Assembly (NCBI GenBank): GCA_964426135.1
Contig: CAYRPN010000014.1
Location: forward strand, 6,949 to 70,948
Reading direction: 5' to 3'
Source of the DNA: CAYRPN01 sp964426135
Lineage (GTDB): Bacteria; Planctomycetota; Phycisphaerae; Phycisphaerales; Phycisphaeraceae
DNA length: 64,000 nt
The notes below the pieces were generated by a model. It had not been told where the DNA came from and did not search any database. It saw only the letters and a program-made list of their open reading frames with translations. Shown here in pieces: positions 8,371 through 16,596 of the stretch; the stretch's first letter is position 1, and each line of letters starts with the position of its first letter. The position numbers were made by a program, and so were the translations under genes.

Positions 8371-8412
8371 GAATTGAAAATTGAGAATTGCAAATTGCAA
8401 ATGGCAAATTTG
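8371..8412. repeat. Heptamer array, AAATTGC type
   Basis: Six 7-nt units: GAATTGA, AAATTGA, GAATTGC, AAATTGC, AAATGGC, AAATTTG. It sits just upstream of the mnmE start and is the reverse complement of the array at 6676-6717, so mnmE is flanked by an inverted pair. Confidence 0.9.
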
Positions 8413-8415
8413 GCT

Positions 8416-8606
8416 CGCTCCGGCCCCCTCTCCCTTCGGGAGAGGGCTGGGGTGAGGGCGAGATAAGTGAGGGCGTCAGGAAAACAACGGAGCAGAGGTC
8501 ACACGACGGAGCCGAGATCTGCAACGGCGCAGTGATTCGCAGCCGTTGTGCAAGGTTCACCGGCCCTCACCCTAACCCTCTCCCGGAGGGAGAGGGGACC
8601 GGAGCG
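8416..8606. repeat. REPIN-like inverted pair, CTCTCCC/GGGAGAGG type
   Basis: Left arm 8416-8460 (CGCTCCGGCC, then the CTCTCCC-TTCGGG-AGAGGG hairpin) and right arm 8561-8606 are near-exact reverse complements. The roughly 100-bp spacer has no gene. The pair lies between yidC and mnmE. Confidence 0.85.
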
Positions 8607-8612
8607 GATCGC

Positions 8613-8660
8613 ATCACCCCTTCACCCCTTCACCCACTCACCCGCTCACCCCCTCAGGCC
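8613..8660. repeat. Octamer array, TTCACCCC type
   Basis: Six 8-nt units (ATCACCCC, TTCACCCC, TTCACCCA, CTCACCCG, CTCACCCC, CTCAGGCC) directly behind the yidC stop codon. The complementary type lies at 61480-61519. Confidence 0.85.
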
Positions 8661-8667
8661 ACCTCGT

Positions 8668-10761
8668 TCACCGCTTCCTTCCGCCACCACCGCCGCCGCC
8701 TTGTTGCTTTCTCTGTTCGAGCATCTGCTTTTGCTTCGCTTCCATCGCCTTCTGCAGGCGGTCGAAGAAGCCGCCGGGCTTAGGCCTCTTCGGTTGCAGC
8801 AAGGTGCCGGCCGCTTCTTCCGCCTTGATGTGCTTGCGCACGTAGTGGCTGTCCACCATGCCCGCGATGCTGGAGGAGAAGATGTACAGCGTCAGGCCCG
8901 CCGGCGCGGAATAGAGCATCACCGGGAACAGCAGCGTCATGTACTTCATCATTTTCTGCTGTTGTTCCTGCTGTTCGTTCATCGCCTTGGGCATGGTCAT
9001 CTGCTGCTGCAGATAGAACACGATGGTCATCAGCAGCGGCAGAATGTTGATCGCGTACGGGATGTACACGCCGCACAGGGGCAGGTGGAATCCGCCCTCG
9101 GCGAAGACGATGAACTGGTCGGGCCTGGAAAGATCGCGGAGGAAATTCCAGTCGCCCATCGCCTGGAAAATGCCCCAGAACGCGTGCTGCTGGCGCAGCT
9201 CGAACGCGCCGTAGAGCATGGCATAAAGCGCGGCCCAGATGGGCATCTGCAGGAACATCGGCAGGCAGCCGAGGAATCCGGCGGGGTTGATCTGCTTCTC
9301 GCGGTAGAGCCGCATCGTTTCCTGCTGCTGCTTCTGCGGATCGTTCTTGTACCGCTCCTTGATCTTCGCCATTTCCGGCTGAAGCTCGGCCATCTGCTTG
9401 CTCATGCGGGCCATGCTGATCTGCGATTTTTTCGTCAGCGGATGCAGCAGCAGCCGCACCACCAGCACGAGGATGATGATGGCGAACGCCCAGTCGAACA
9501 CGATCGCGTGAATCAGCTTGAGGAACCACAGCAAGAGGTCCGCCATCCACTGGAAGAGGCACCAGGAGCAGCCCTGTTCGAACTTGATGAGGTGGCGGTT
9601 GAACTCCAGCACATCGAAGGGGAACTCATTGAAAACGGATGACTCGCGCGGCCCCGCGTAGAGGCACAGATCGATGTCGCGGGACTTGCCGGCGGCGAGC
9701 ACGAAGGTCTTGCTCTTGAGCGTGAGCACGGTCGCGCGGTGATCGACGTTTTCGCCCTTCGTGCCGCCGACGGAAACCTGCACCACCGGCTCGAACAGAT
9801 CGGTGATCGGCTCGCCCACGACGCGGCCCACCACGCCTTCGGGCGGCTTGGGCACCGGGCGATGCACGACCACCGCGAAGTAGCGATTCACCATCGCCAG
9901 CCAGACCAGCGGGTTGGGCTTGGTCGGATCGTCGGCGTTGGCGGTCACGCCTTCCACGGGCCAGATCGGCGTGCCCTTTTCGAGTGCGTGATCGATGGCC
10001 TTGATGCGCGTGACCGAAGCGCCGTCGGTGTAGAGGTGAATCTTGTCCGCGTCGCGCTTCAGGTTGTAGTACGACGCGATGATGCCTCGAAGGTCATTGC
10101 CGCTGGCGTCGTCGGCCGTCACATCGCCCAGCGTGTTCTGCTCCCACGTGAGTTCCAGAGGCTGGCCGGTGCGGTTGATGAACTGCGTCTTGCACTGAAC
10201 GTCGTAGCCGGCGGTCGATGCGCCCAGCGTGTAGGCGCGGACGATTTCCAGCACGGGCTGGTCTTTCAGATCGACGATGGTCGCGCGATAAACGCCCTCG
10301 GACACTTTTTCCCAGTCGCCCCAGAGCGTGACGCGAGTCTTGTTGATGGTGACGGCATCGGCGCTGAAGGGGCGGTCCCAGACGGTGAACTGGCCGTCGG
10401 CGCCGGGAATGACGAGCGCTTTGGCGATGACGTAGGGCGTGTCGCCGCCTGCTTCGGTGACGAACTCGGATGACGAGATCTTGTTGATCGCAGCCCCGGC
10501 GGAGGAAAACTCCACATGCAGCTTGTGCTCAACTCTGTCGAGCGATCCGATCGCGCTCGGTTGCGGCTGCGCGGCGGGCTTGAAGCGGTAGGGGGCCGGC
10601 GCGGCGGGCGGCGCAGGGGCAGGCGTCGGCGCGGGGGCGGGAGCGGGCGCGACGGCGGGAGTTTCGGGCTTGTCCTTGCCGTCCTGGGCAAGCGCGACCG
10701 CGCAGGAACCAAACAGCGCGATGCAGCAAAGCCAGATTGAAATCGAATGCGTTTGCCTCAC
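8668..10761 (-). CDS. yidC: Membrane protein insertase YidC/Oxa1
   Basis: 697 residues. Inserts and folds inner-membrane proteins, alone or with SecYEG. The N-terminus has a signal-anchor (IWLCCIALFGSCAVALA), then a Pro/Ala linker and a large periplasmic beta domain. The C-terminal Oxa1 core has about five membrane segments, including FAIIILVLVVRLLLHPLT, then KKSQISMARMSKQMAELQP, FLGCLPMFLQMPIWAALY and LLFPVMLYSAPAGLTLYIF. The tail is basic and glycine-rich (QQGGGGGGGRKR), plausible for ribosome contact. I chose the GTG at 10761 because GAGG lies 9 nt upstream; another GTG in frame at 10818 would add 19 residues. Confidence 0.93.
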   Translation of the reverse strand: MRQTHSISIWLCCIALFGSCAVALAQDGKDKPETPAVAPAPAPAPTPAPAPPAAPAPYRFKPAAQPQPSAIGSLDRVEHKLHVEFSSAGAAINKISSSEFVTEAGGDTPYVIAKALVIPGADGQFTVWDRPFSADAVTINKTRVTLWGDWEKVSEGVYRATIVDLKDQPVLEIVRAYTLGASTAGYDVQCKTQFINRTGQPLELTWEQNTLGDVTADDASGNDLRGIIASYYNLKRDADKIHLYTDGASVTRIKAIDHALEKGTPIWPVEGVTANADDPTKPNPLVWLAMVNRYFAVVVHRPVPKPPEGVVGRVVGEPITDLFEPVVQVSVGGTKGENVDHRATVLTLKSKTFVLAAGKSRDIDLCLYAGPRESSVFNEFPFDVLEFNRHLIKFEQGCSWCLFQWMADLLLWFLKLIHAIVFDWAFAIIILVLVVRLLLHPLTKKSQISMARMSKQMAELQPEMAKIKERYKNDPQKQQQETMRLYREKQINPAGFLGCLPMFLQMPIWAALYAMLYGAFELRQQHAFWGIFQAMGDWNFLRDLSRPDQFIVFAEGGFHLPLCGVYIPYAINILPLLMTIVFYLQQQMTMPKAMNEQQEQQQKMMKYMTLLFPVMLYSAPAGLTLYIFSSSIAGMVDSHYVRKHIKAEEAAGTLLQPKRPKPGGFFDRLQKAMEAKQKQMLEQRKQQGGGGGGGRKR

Positions 10762-10838
10762 AGGGAATAGCCTCGTGGGTGATTGGAAGAATCGGGCAGT
10801 ATACGGACCAACAGACACAGGATCGAATCGGCTTCGCC

Positions 10839-10990
10839 ATTAGCCCCCGGCTCCGCCGGGGGATCCCGACGTCAACGACGGGCTCCCAATACAGCGCGAT
10901 CGGGGTGTACTGGCAAGACTTGCCCGGACACATCAATGCCGGGAGATGGCAGTTGTCGTGGAGTTCCCCCCGGCGGAGCCGGGGGCTAAT
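10839..10990. repeat. REPIN-like inverted pair, TTAGCCCCCGG type
   Basis: The left arm starts ATTAGCCCCCGGCTCC at 10839 and the right arm ends GGAGCCGGGGGCTAAT at 10990. Each arm is a hairpin and they are mutual reverse complements. The pair fills the divergent promoter region between yidC and ptsI. Confidence 0.85.
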
Positions 10991-11060
10991 GGATTGGCGC
11001 TCCACGCGTTTGCCTCACCGCACCTCCCTCCCGCTTCCGCTACAATCCGCCGCGACTGTG

Positions 11061-12824
11061 ATGCAGGTGAAGAAAGGCATTCCCGTTTCGCATGGCGTGG
11101 CGATCAGCCCCGCTATCGTTTTGGACTCGGAGGATCAGCCGGTGCCGCGCCGGGCGGTGCCGCCGCACACGGTTTCCCTTCAGCTCAAACGTCTTGCCCA
11201 CGCGGTGGAAAAATCGCGCGAGGAGATCACCAGGCAGAAGCACGATGTGGAGACGCGGCTTCGCCGGGCCGACCTGGCGAAGATCTTCGACGTTCACCTG
11301 GGCATTCTCGCGGACAAGTTCCTGCTCGATCAGATCAACCGCATGATCGAGGCGGAGAACGTGACCGCCGAGTACGCCGTCTATGCCGTGATGCGCAAGC
11401 AGGCGCAGGTGCTGCGGGACATGGACATCCCTTATTTCCGGGACCGCGACCGCGACATCTGGGACATCGAACGCCGGCTTCTGAAGCACCTGATCGGCCA
11501 GACGCGCCACGACCTGGATCACCTCACGCACGACGTGGTGATCGTGGCGCGTGACCTGACACCCAGCCAGACGGCGTCGCTGGACAAAACGCGCATCAAG
11601 GCGATCGCCACCGACCTGGGCGGCTCCACCAGCCACACCGCCATCCTCGCCAAGGCGCTGGGCATCCCGTGCGTCGTGGGTTTCGAAGACGCCACCGCCA
11701 CCGTTTCCGCCGGCGACACGCTCATCGTCGACGGCAACCGCGGACTGCTCATCATCGATCCGGACGCGGCGACGACCTTCAACTATCGCCAGGAAATCTC
11801 CCGCATCACCGCGATGGAGAGCGAACTGAGCGAGCTGAAGAATCTCCCCGCCGAGACGAAGGACGGCACGGTCATCAGCGTGTGGGCGAACATTGAATTC
11901 CCCGACGAGATCAAGGCGGCGGTCGAAAAGGGCGCCACCGGCATCGGCCTGTACCGCACGGAGTTTCTCTACCTTTCGTCGGACCAGCAGCCGACCGAGC
12001 AGCAGCATTACGACGCCTACAAGCAGGCGCTGCATGCGCTCAAGGGGTTGCCGCTGACCATCCGCACGTTGGACCTTGGCGCCGACAAGGTGCTGGGCAG
12101 CGAGACCATGCAGAGCACGGAACGCAACCCGTTCCTGGGGGTGCGATCGATCCGGCTGTGCCTGCAGAACCTGCCGCTTTTCCGCACGCAGCTTCGCGCC
12201 ATTCTTCGCGCCAGCAAGATGGGGCCGGTGCGCGTCATGTTCCCGCTCATCAGCAACATCATGGAACTGCGGCAGGCGAAGATGGTGCTCAACGACGTGA
12301 AGGAAGATCTGGATGCCGAGGGCATCGAGTACGACCCGCGGATCCCCGTCGGGATGATGGTGGAAGTGCCCTCGGCGGCCATCGAGGCGTCGCGATTCGC
12401 CAAGGAGGCGGATTTCTTCTCGGTCGGCTCCAACGACCTGATCCAGTACACTCTGGCGGTGGATCGCGGCAACGAACGGATCGCGAGCCTGTTTTCGCCC
12501 GGCCATCCCGCCGTGCTGCAGCTCATCAAGGAAGTGATCCGCGCCGGCGCGCGGGCGAAGATCGATGTGAGCATCTGCGGCGAAATGGCGGGCGAGCAGG
12601 AGTTCACGCTCCTGCTGATCGGGCTGGGCATGCGGAGCCTGTCCGTCAGTCCGCCGGCGATTCCCGAAGTGAAGCGGCTGATCCGTAGCGTGACGCTGCC
12701 GCAGTGCAAGCGCATCGCCCGCAAAGCCATGAGCCTGGACTCCGATCGCGCGGTGGTGCATTACCTGCGCGATGAACTACGACGAATATTGCCTGAGTCG
12801 TTCGGTGGACGTTCCATCGAGTGA
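11061..12824 (+). CDS. ptsI: Phosphoenolpyruvate-protein phosphotransferase (PTS enzyme I)
   Basis: 587 residues, the standard enzyme I length. Autophosphorylates from PEP and passes the phosphate to HPr. GGSTSHTAILAK holds the phosphohistidine (His192), the PEP-binding barrel shows GIGLYRTEFLYL and VMFPLISN, and ICGEMAG carries the catalytic acid Cys506. There is no GAF domain, so it is not the nitrogen-type PtsP. The start MQVKKGIPVSHG matches the family N-terminus; the open frame further upstream is repeat DNA. HPr and sugar permeases are not in the window, so a regulatory or partial PTS is possible. Confidence 0.93.
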   Translation: MQVKKGIPVSHGVAISPAIVLDSEDQPVPRRAVPPHTVSLQLKRLAHAVEKSREEITRQKHDVETRLRRADLAKIFDVHLGILADKFLLDQINRMIEAENVTAEYAVYAVMRKQAQVLRDMDIPYFRDRDRDIWDIERRLLKHLIGQTRHDLDHLTHDVVIVARDLTPSQTASLDKTRIKAIATDLGGSTSHTAILAKALGIPCVVGFEDATATVSAGDTLIVDGNRGLLIIDPDAATTFNYRQEISRITAMESELSELKNLPAETKDGTVISVWANIEFPDEIKAAVEKGATGIGLYRTEFLYLSSDQQPTEQQHYDAYKQALHALKGLPLTIRTLDLGADKVLGSETMQSTERNPFLGVRSIRLCLQNLPLFRTQLRAILRASKMGPVRVMFPLISNIMELRQAKMVLNDVKEDLDAEGIEYDPRIPVGMMVEVPSAAIEASRFAKEADFFSVGSNDLIQYTLAVDRGNERIASLFSPGHPAVLQLIKEVIRAGARAKIDVSICGEMAGEQEFTLLLIGLGMRSLSVSPPAIPEVKRLIRSVTLPQCKRIARKAMSLDSDRAVVHYLRDELRRILPESFGGRSIE

Positions 12825-12859
12825 GCGGGATGTGCGAGGAAGGGAACCGGAACAGCCGT

Positions 12860-12884
12860 TTAGCGGAAACGCCGCAGGCGTCTG
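12860..12884 (+). repeat. TTAGCGG-headed hairpin element
   Basis: Same 25-nt sequence as at 61569-61593; a variant is at 2512-2536. Located shortly after the ptsI stop. Confidence 0.75.
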
Positions 12885-13086
12885 AATGGCCGCCTTTGAC
12901 TCGCCTCGCACCCTCACCGACCCCGGCAGAACAAACCACTGGCCCAGCGTCCCCCGCACAAGGGCGGACGCGGCCCCACGAAAAGGATTGTCGAAGCGCC
13001 CGGTATCAGAAGTTGTCGTGCGGACCGTGAACTCGTCCTGCGCCCCAAGCGCCCGGCAGAATCACCCTGACGGTTCACTGCTCTCC

Positions 13087-13121
13087 GCACGTCGCACTTC
13101 GTCCTTCGCACTTCGCACTTC
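13087..13121. repeat. Heptamer array, GCACTTC type
   Basis: Five 7-nt units (GCACGTC, GCACTTC, GTCCTTC, GCACTTC, GCACTTC) ending 6 nt before the rne start codon, so it occupies the place of the ribosome-binding site. Confidence 0.85.
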
Positions 13122-13127
13122 CCAAAC

Positions 13128-15920
13128 ATGCCCAAACGAGAAATGTTGATCAACCAGGTCCCCGGCGAAGAGTGCCGCATCGCCATCGTCGAGGACGGAA
13201 AGCTCGAAGAACTCTATCACGAACGGGCCACCACCGAACTGCACGTGGGCAACATCTACAAAGCCCGCGTCGTCAACGTCGAGCCCGCCATCCAGGCGGC
13301 CTTCGTCGACTTCGGCCTGGAGCGCAACGGCTTCCTCCACATCACCGACCTGCACCCGCGCTATTTCCCGGGCCAGCACAAGGAGGAGACCGAGCGCGTC
13401 GGGTTCAAGACCCCGCACCGCGAGCGGCCGCCCATCCAGAAGTGCCTGCGCCGCGGCCAGGAAATCCTCGTGCAGGTCATCAAGGAGGGCATCGGCTCCA
13501 AGGGCCCGACGGTGTCGAGTTATCTTTCGATCCCCGGCCGATTCCTCGTGATGATGCCGCACATGGAACGCCTGGGCGTGTCGCGCAAGGTGGAGGACGA
13601 AGAAGAACGCCGCGCCATGCGGCAGATTCTCGACGGCCTGAGCCCGCCGGACGGCTTCGGCTTCATCATCCGCACCGCCGGCATGGGCCGGCCCAAGACG
13701 GAGCTGAAGCGCGACCTCGCCTACCTCGTCCGTCTCTGGAAAACGATGGAGGAGCGCCTCAAGCAGCCGGGCATCGGCGAACTCTACACCGAGAGCGATC
13801 TGCTCATCCGCACCATCCGCGATGTGTTTTCCTCCGACATCGAGCGCATCGTCGTCGATGATTCCGCGGCCGCCAAACGCATCAGCGATTTCCTCGCCGT
13901 CGCCAGCCCCCGCGCCCGTTCCAGCGTGCTCTACTACGACGACCCGGTGCCGATCTTCCATCGCTACGGCGTGGAGAAGCAGATCGAAACGATCCACGGC
14001 CGCCGGGTGCCGCTGCCGTCGGGCGGCTCGCTGGTGATCGACTCCGCCGAGGCGCTCGTCGCCATCGACGTCAACAGCGGCAAGAGCCGCCAGAGCAACG
14101 ACGCGGAGACGACGGCGTTCCGCACCAACCAGGAAGCCTGCGACGAAATCTGCCGGCAGCTTCGCCTGCGCGATCTGGGCGGCGTCGTGGTGATCGACCT
14201 GATCGACATGCGCGACAGCAAGAAGCGCCGCACCATCGAAGCCCGCTTCCGCGACAACCTCAAGCGCGACCGCGCCCGCACCAAGCCGCTGCCCATCAGC
14301 CAGTTCGGCATCCTCGAAATGACCCGGCAGCGCATGCGGCCGTCCATCACCAAGAGCGTCTTTTCCGACTGCCATTACTGCCACGGCGAAGGCATCATCA
14401 AGAGCGTCGATGCCGTCGTGCTCGATGTCATGCGCCAGCTTTCGCTCGTGATTTTCCGGCCCGAGGTGAAAAAGGTCACCGTCACGGTCAGCCCCGACGT
14501 GGCGTTTCCGCTCCTCAACCGCAAGCGCGGCGAACTGGTCAAGCTCGAGGAAAAATACACCACGCCCATCATGGTGCGCGTCAACTCCGCGGGCTCCATC
14601 GACTTCATCGAGATCACCGCGATGGACGATCGCGGCACCGTGCTGAACATCGACCCGATGGCGAAGTTCGGCGAACCGAAACTGCAGACGGTCGAGTCGC
14701 TGCCCGTCGTGGATGAATTTTACGATGAGGAGATCGCCGAGATCGAGGAAGCCGAGCGCGATCAGGCCGCCGAGGGGCGTGGCGAGGTTGTCGGCGACGG
14801 CTCGGGCGAAGCCCCGGCCGCCCAAGGCGAAGTTGCCGGCGCTGCGGTGATCCCGACAGGCGAACGCGGCGCTGCGGAGGGAGCGGGCGAAGGCGTCGGC
14901 GGCCGTCGCCGCCGTCGTCGCCGCGGAGGCCGGCGTGGTCGTGACGGCGATGCCGCGCCGCAGCCGACGGGATCCACCGGGCAGGCTCGCGGTCCTGCGA
15001 ATCAAGACAAAGCCGTGGAGCGCTCGGATCACGTGACCTCCGGCTGGGAAGGCGCTGACGAAGGCGACGGCATGGGCGAAGGTTCGCCGATGCCGGCCGC
15101 GCCGACGGAGGGCGCGCTCACCGAAGACGGCGACGCCGAGCAACCGATCGACGAGGAGATTGGCGGCGTCAATGCCGAGGCTCAGGCCGATCGCGGCGAT
15201 GGCGAGGCAACTGGCGGAGAATCGCAAGGCAGTGCCGGTGCGAAACCCGATGGCGAACCAGGTCAGGGCGGTGAAGGCGGTGGCCGTCGCCGCCGTCGCC
15301 GCCGCGGAGGGCGTGGGCGCCGCGGTCGAGGCGGCCCGCCGCAAGCGGGTGGTCAACCCGGCGTCGCCGGTTCCCCTGGTGCCTCCGGCTCGCAGGTCGA
15401 GGACCATGACGCCGCAGCGATGGAGGTCGGCTCGCCCGCCGATGATGCCGGCGAACCTGAACCGGGCAACGAGGCGGACCCGCGCGTCGACTCCGCTTCA
15501 AATGCGATCAGCGACGCAAGCCTGGATGCGGTCGACGACAACATCGGCAACGTCGCCGGCAGCGATGCGCCGTCCACCGGCATCGACGCACCGCCCGCAG
15601 GAGGCAAGCGTCGTCGTCGTCGCGGTCGTCGTGGTCGTGGCGGTGGTGGGGGAAGCGGCCAAGGCAACAGCGGGCAGCCGCAGCCACCGGAAAGGCCGGC
15701 TCAGTCCGGCAAACAGGCCCCTGCGAGCAACCAGGGAAACCAACAACGTCCCCCGCAGCCTCCGCGTCCGCCGCAGCAGCGCCCTCCGCAGTCGCAGCAG
15801 CGCCCTCCGCAGTCGCAACCGCCGGCGCAGAGCGAAACGCAGTCCGGCTCCACCGGTTACGAAGGCGGCCCGCTCATTCGCCGGCACAAGCCGCTGCGCT
15901 GGCCACCGAGGCCGCGGTGA
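13128..15920 (+). CDS. rne: Ribonuclease E/G with long arginine-rich disordered tail
   Basis: 930 residues. Endoribonuclease of mRNA decay and rRNA/tRNA processing. The catalytic half contains the N-terminal RNase H-like part and S1 domain (HVGNIYKARVVNVEP, FVDFGLERNGFLH) with a linker inserted after it, the metal-binding Asp314 in AIDVNSG and Asp357 in VVIDLIDM (spaced as in E. coli Asp303/Asp346), and the zinc-link C415-x2-C418 in SDCHYCHG. From about residue 535 on it is low-complexity acidic/Gly/Ala sequence interrupted by three clusters of arginines (RRRRRR and similar, near residues 590, 720 and 830) and a Gln/Pro C-terminus. That tail is probably a scaffold and RNA-binding region. The start could also be the Met five codons downstream. 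Confidence 0.92.
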   Translation: MPKREMLINQVPGEECRIAIVEDGKLEELYHERATTELHVGNIYKARVVNVEPAIQAAFVDFGLERNGFLHITDLHPRYFPGQHKEETERVGFKTPHRERPPIQKCLRRGQEILVQVIKEGIGSKGPTVSSYLSIPGRFLVMMPHMERLGVSRKVEDEEERRAMRQILDGLSPPDGFGFIIRTAGMGRPKTELKRDLAYLVRLWKTMEERLKQPGIGELYTESDLLIRTIRDVFSSDIERIVVDDSAAAKRISDFLAVASPRARSSVLYYDDPVPIFHRYGVEKQIETIHGRRVPLPSGGSLVIDSAEALVAIDVNSGKSRQSNDAETTAFRTNQEACDEICRQLRLRDLGGVVVIDLIDMRDSKKRRTIEARFRDNLKRDRARTKPLPISQFGILEMTRQRMRPSITKSVFSDCHYCHGEGIIKSVDAVVLDVMRQLSLVIFRPEVKKVTVTVSPDVAFPLLNRKRGELVKLEEKYTTPIMVRVNSAGSIDFIEITAMDDRGTVLNIDPMAKFGEPKLQTVESLPVVDEFYDEEIAEIEEAERDQAAEGRGEVVGDGSGEAPAAQGEVAGAAVIPTGERGAAEGAGEGVGGRRRRRRRGGRRGRDGDAAPQPTGSTGQARGPANQDKAVERSDHVTSGWEGADEGDGMGEGSPMPAAPTEGALTEDGDAEQPIDEEIGGVNAEAQADRGDGEATGGESQGSAGAKPDGEPGQGGEGGGRRRRRRRGGRGRRGRGGPPQAGGQPGVAGSPGASGSQVEDHDAAAMEVGSPADDAGEPEPGNEADPRVDSASNAISDASLDAVDDNIGNVAGSDAPSTGIDAPPAGGKRRRRRGRRGRGGGGGSGQGNSGQPQPPERPAQSGKQAPASNQGNQQRPPQPPRPPQQRPPQSQQRPPQSQPPAQSETQSGSTGYEGGPLIRRHKPLRWPPRPR

Positions 15921-16596
15921 AATGGGGGATCGTCGAATGGCCGTCGTCGGGTGGCCGTCATCGGGTGGCTGTCATCGGGTTGCCGTCATCGGGTGGCCGG
16001 GGCAGCAGGCTCGGCGGATGCCCCGGAACGGTACACCTTGTTCTGACGAATCGCGCTCTCCGCTTGCCTGGTGCCTTCCGCGCGCTCGTTCCGGGGCTTG
16101 CGCGGACTCCAGCCCCGGCCACCCGAGAATTGCACTGGGTCCCGGCGGGAGTGAGGGAACCGAGATCGTGCCGATCAGGCGGAACCTTGAGACCGGCTAT
16201 TCAGAGAGACCGGCCATTCAGACCGGCCATTCAGAAAGACTGGCCATTCAGACCAGCCAAGCAGTCCGGTCAGGTTGACGCGAACTGTCATGTCCGGCAA
16301 CGGCTGACTGTCACCTTGACAGCGCCGCCGACTTTTCGCCGCCGCCGGTAACGGCTGGAGTCTGCCGTAACCGAGGCAATTTCAAGGCCTTACGTGGCAT
16401 GTTGGGAGTGAGTCGCCGCCAAGGCCCAACTGGTATCCCCATTGCACTTGCCCTGGCACGTTTTCCTCCAAGGTCGGTCCAACCAACCTTTGAGACGCTC
16501 GGCCGCAATGCGCCGCTGCAACTAAAAGGTTGCCGCGGGGCCTGGCCGAGACAGGCGACACAACCCGATACCCCCGGTACTCAGGAGCGATCATTC
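15921..16596. other. Long groEL1 leader region with tandem repeats
   Basis: 676 bases without a supported gene. It holds four 14-nt units at 15942-15997 (CGTCATCGGGTGGC type), an inverted pair CCCCGGAACG near 16020 with CGTTCCGGGG near 16088, and a 13-nt repeat CCGGCCATTCAGA at about 16205-16255. A groEL1 promoter must lie here, but I find neither a CIRCE box nor a convincing sigma-32-like site. Confidence 0.55.
15942..15997. repeat. Tandem array of 14-nt units (2 x 7)
   Basis: Four units of CGTCNTCGGGTGGC type in perfect 14-nt phase, just after the rne stop codon. Confidence 0.85.

Larger units (their letters stand above)
12825..13127. other. Intergenic region ptsI-rne
   Basis: 303 bases with a TTAGCGG-headed hairpin (12860-12884), a stretch at 12900-13070 that reads as a basic 56-codon frame without a usual start codon, and the heptamer array that leads into rne. 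No certain gene. Confidence 0.5.

Noticed and set aside
12900..13070. Basic 56-codon frame between ptsI and rne
   Set aside because: Plausible codon use, but no ATG, GTG or TTG start and no recognised ribosomal or other small protein.
13062..15407. Long antisense frame opposite rne, and a similar one opposite the TPR gene (48279-50771)
   Set aside because: Both are high-GC shadow frames with no recognisable domains; the sense genes have clear motifs.
16440..16470. Sigma-54-like CTGGCACG before groEL1
   Set aside because: No TTGC at the required spacing downstream.
16300..16596. CIRCE (HrcA) operator before groEL1
   Set aside because: No TTAGCACTC-N9-GAGTGCTAA match; only an isolated GAGTG at 16406-16410.
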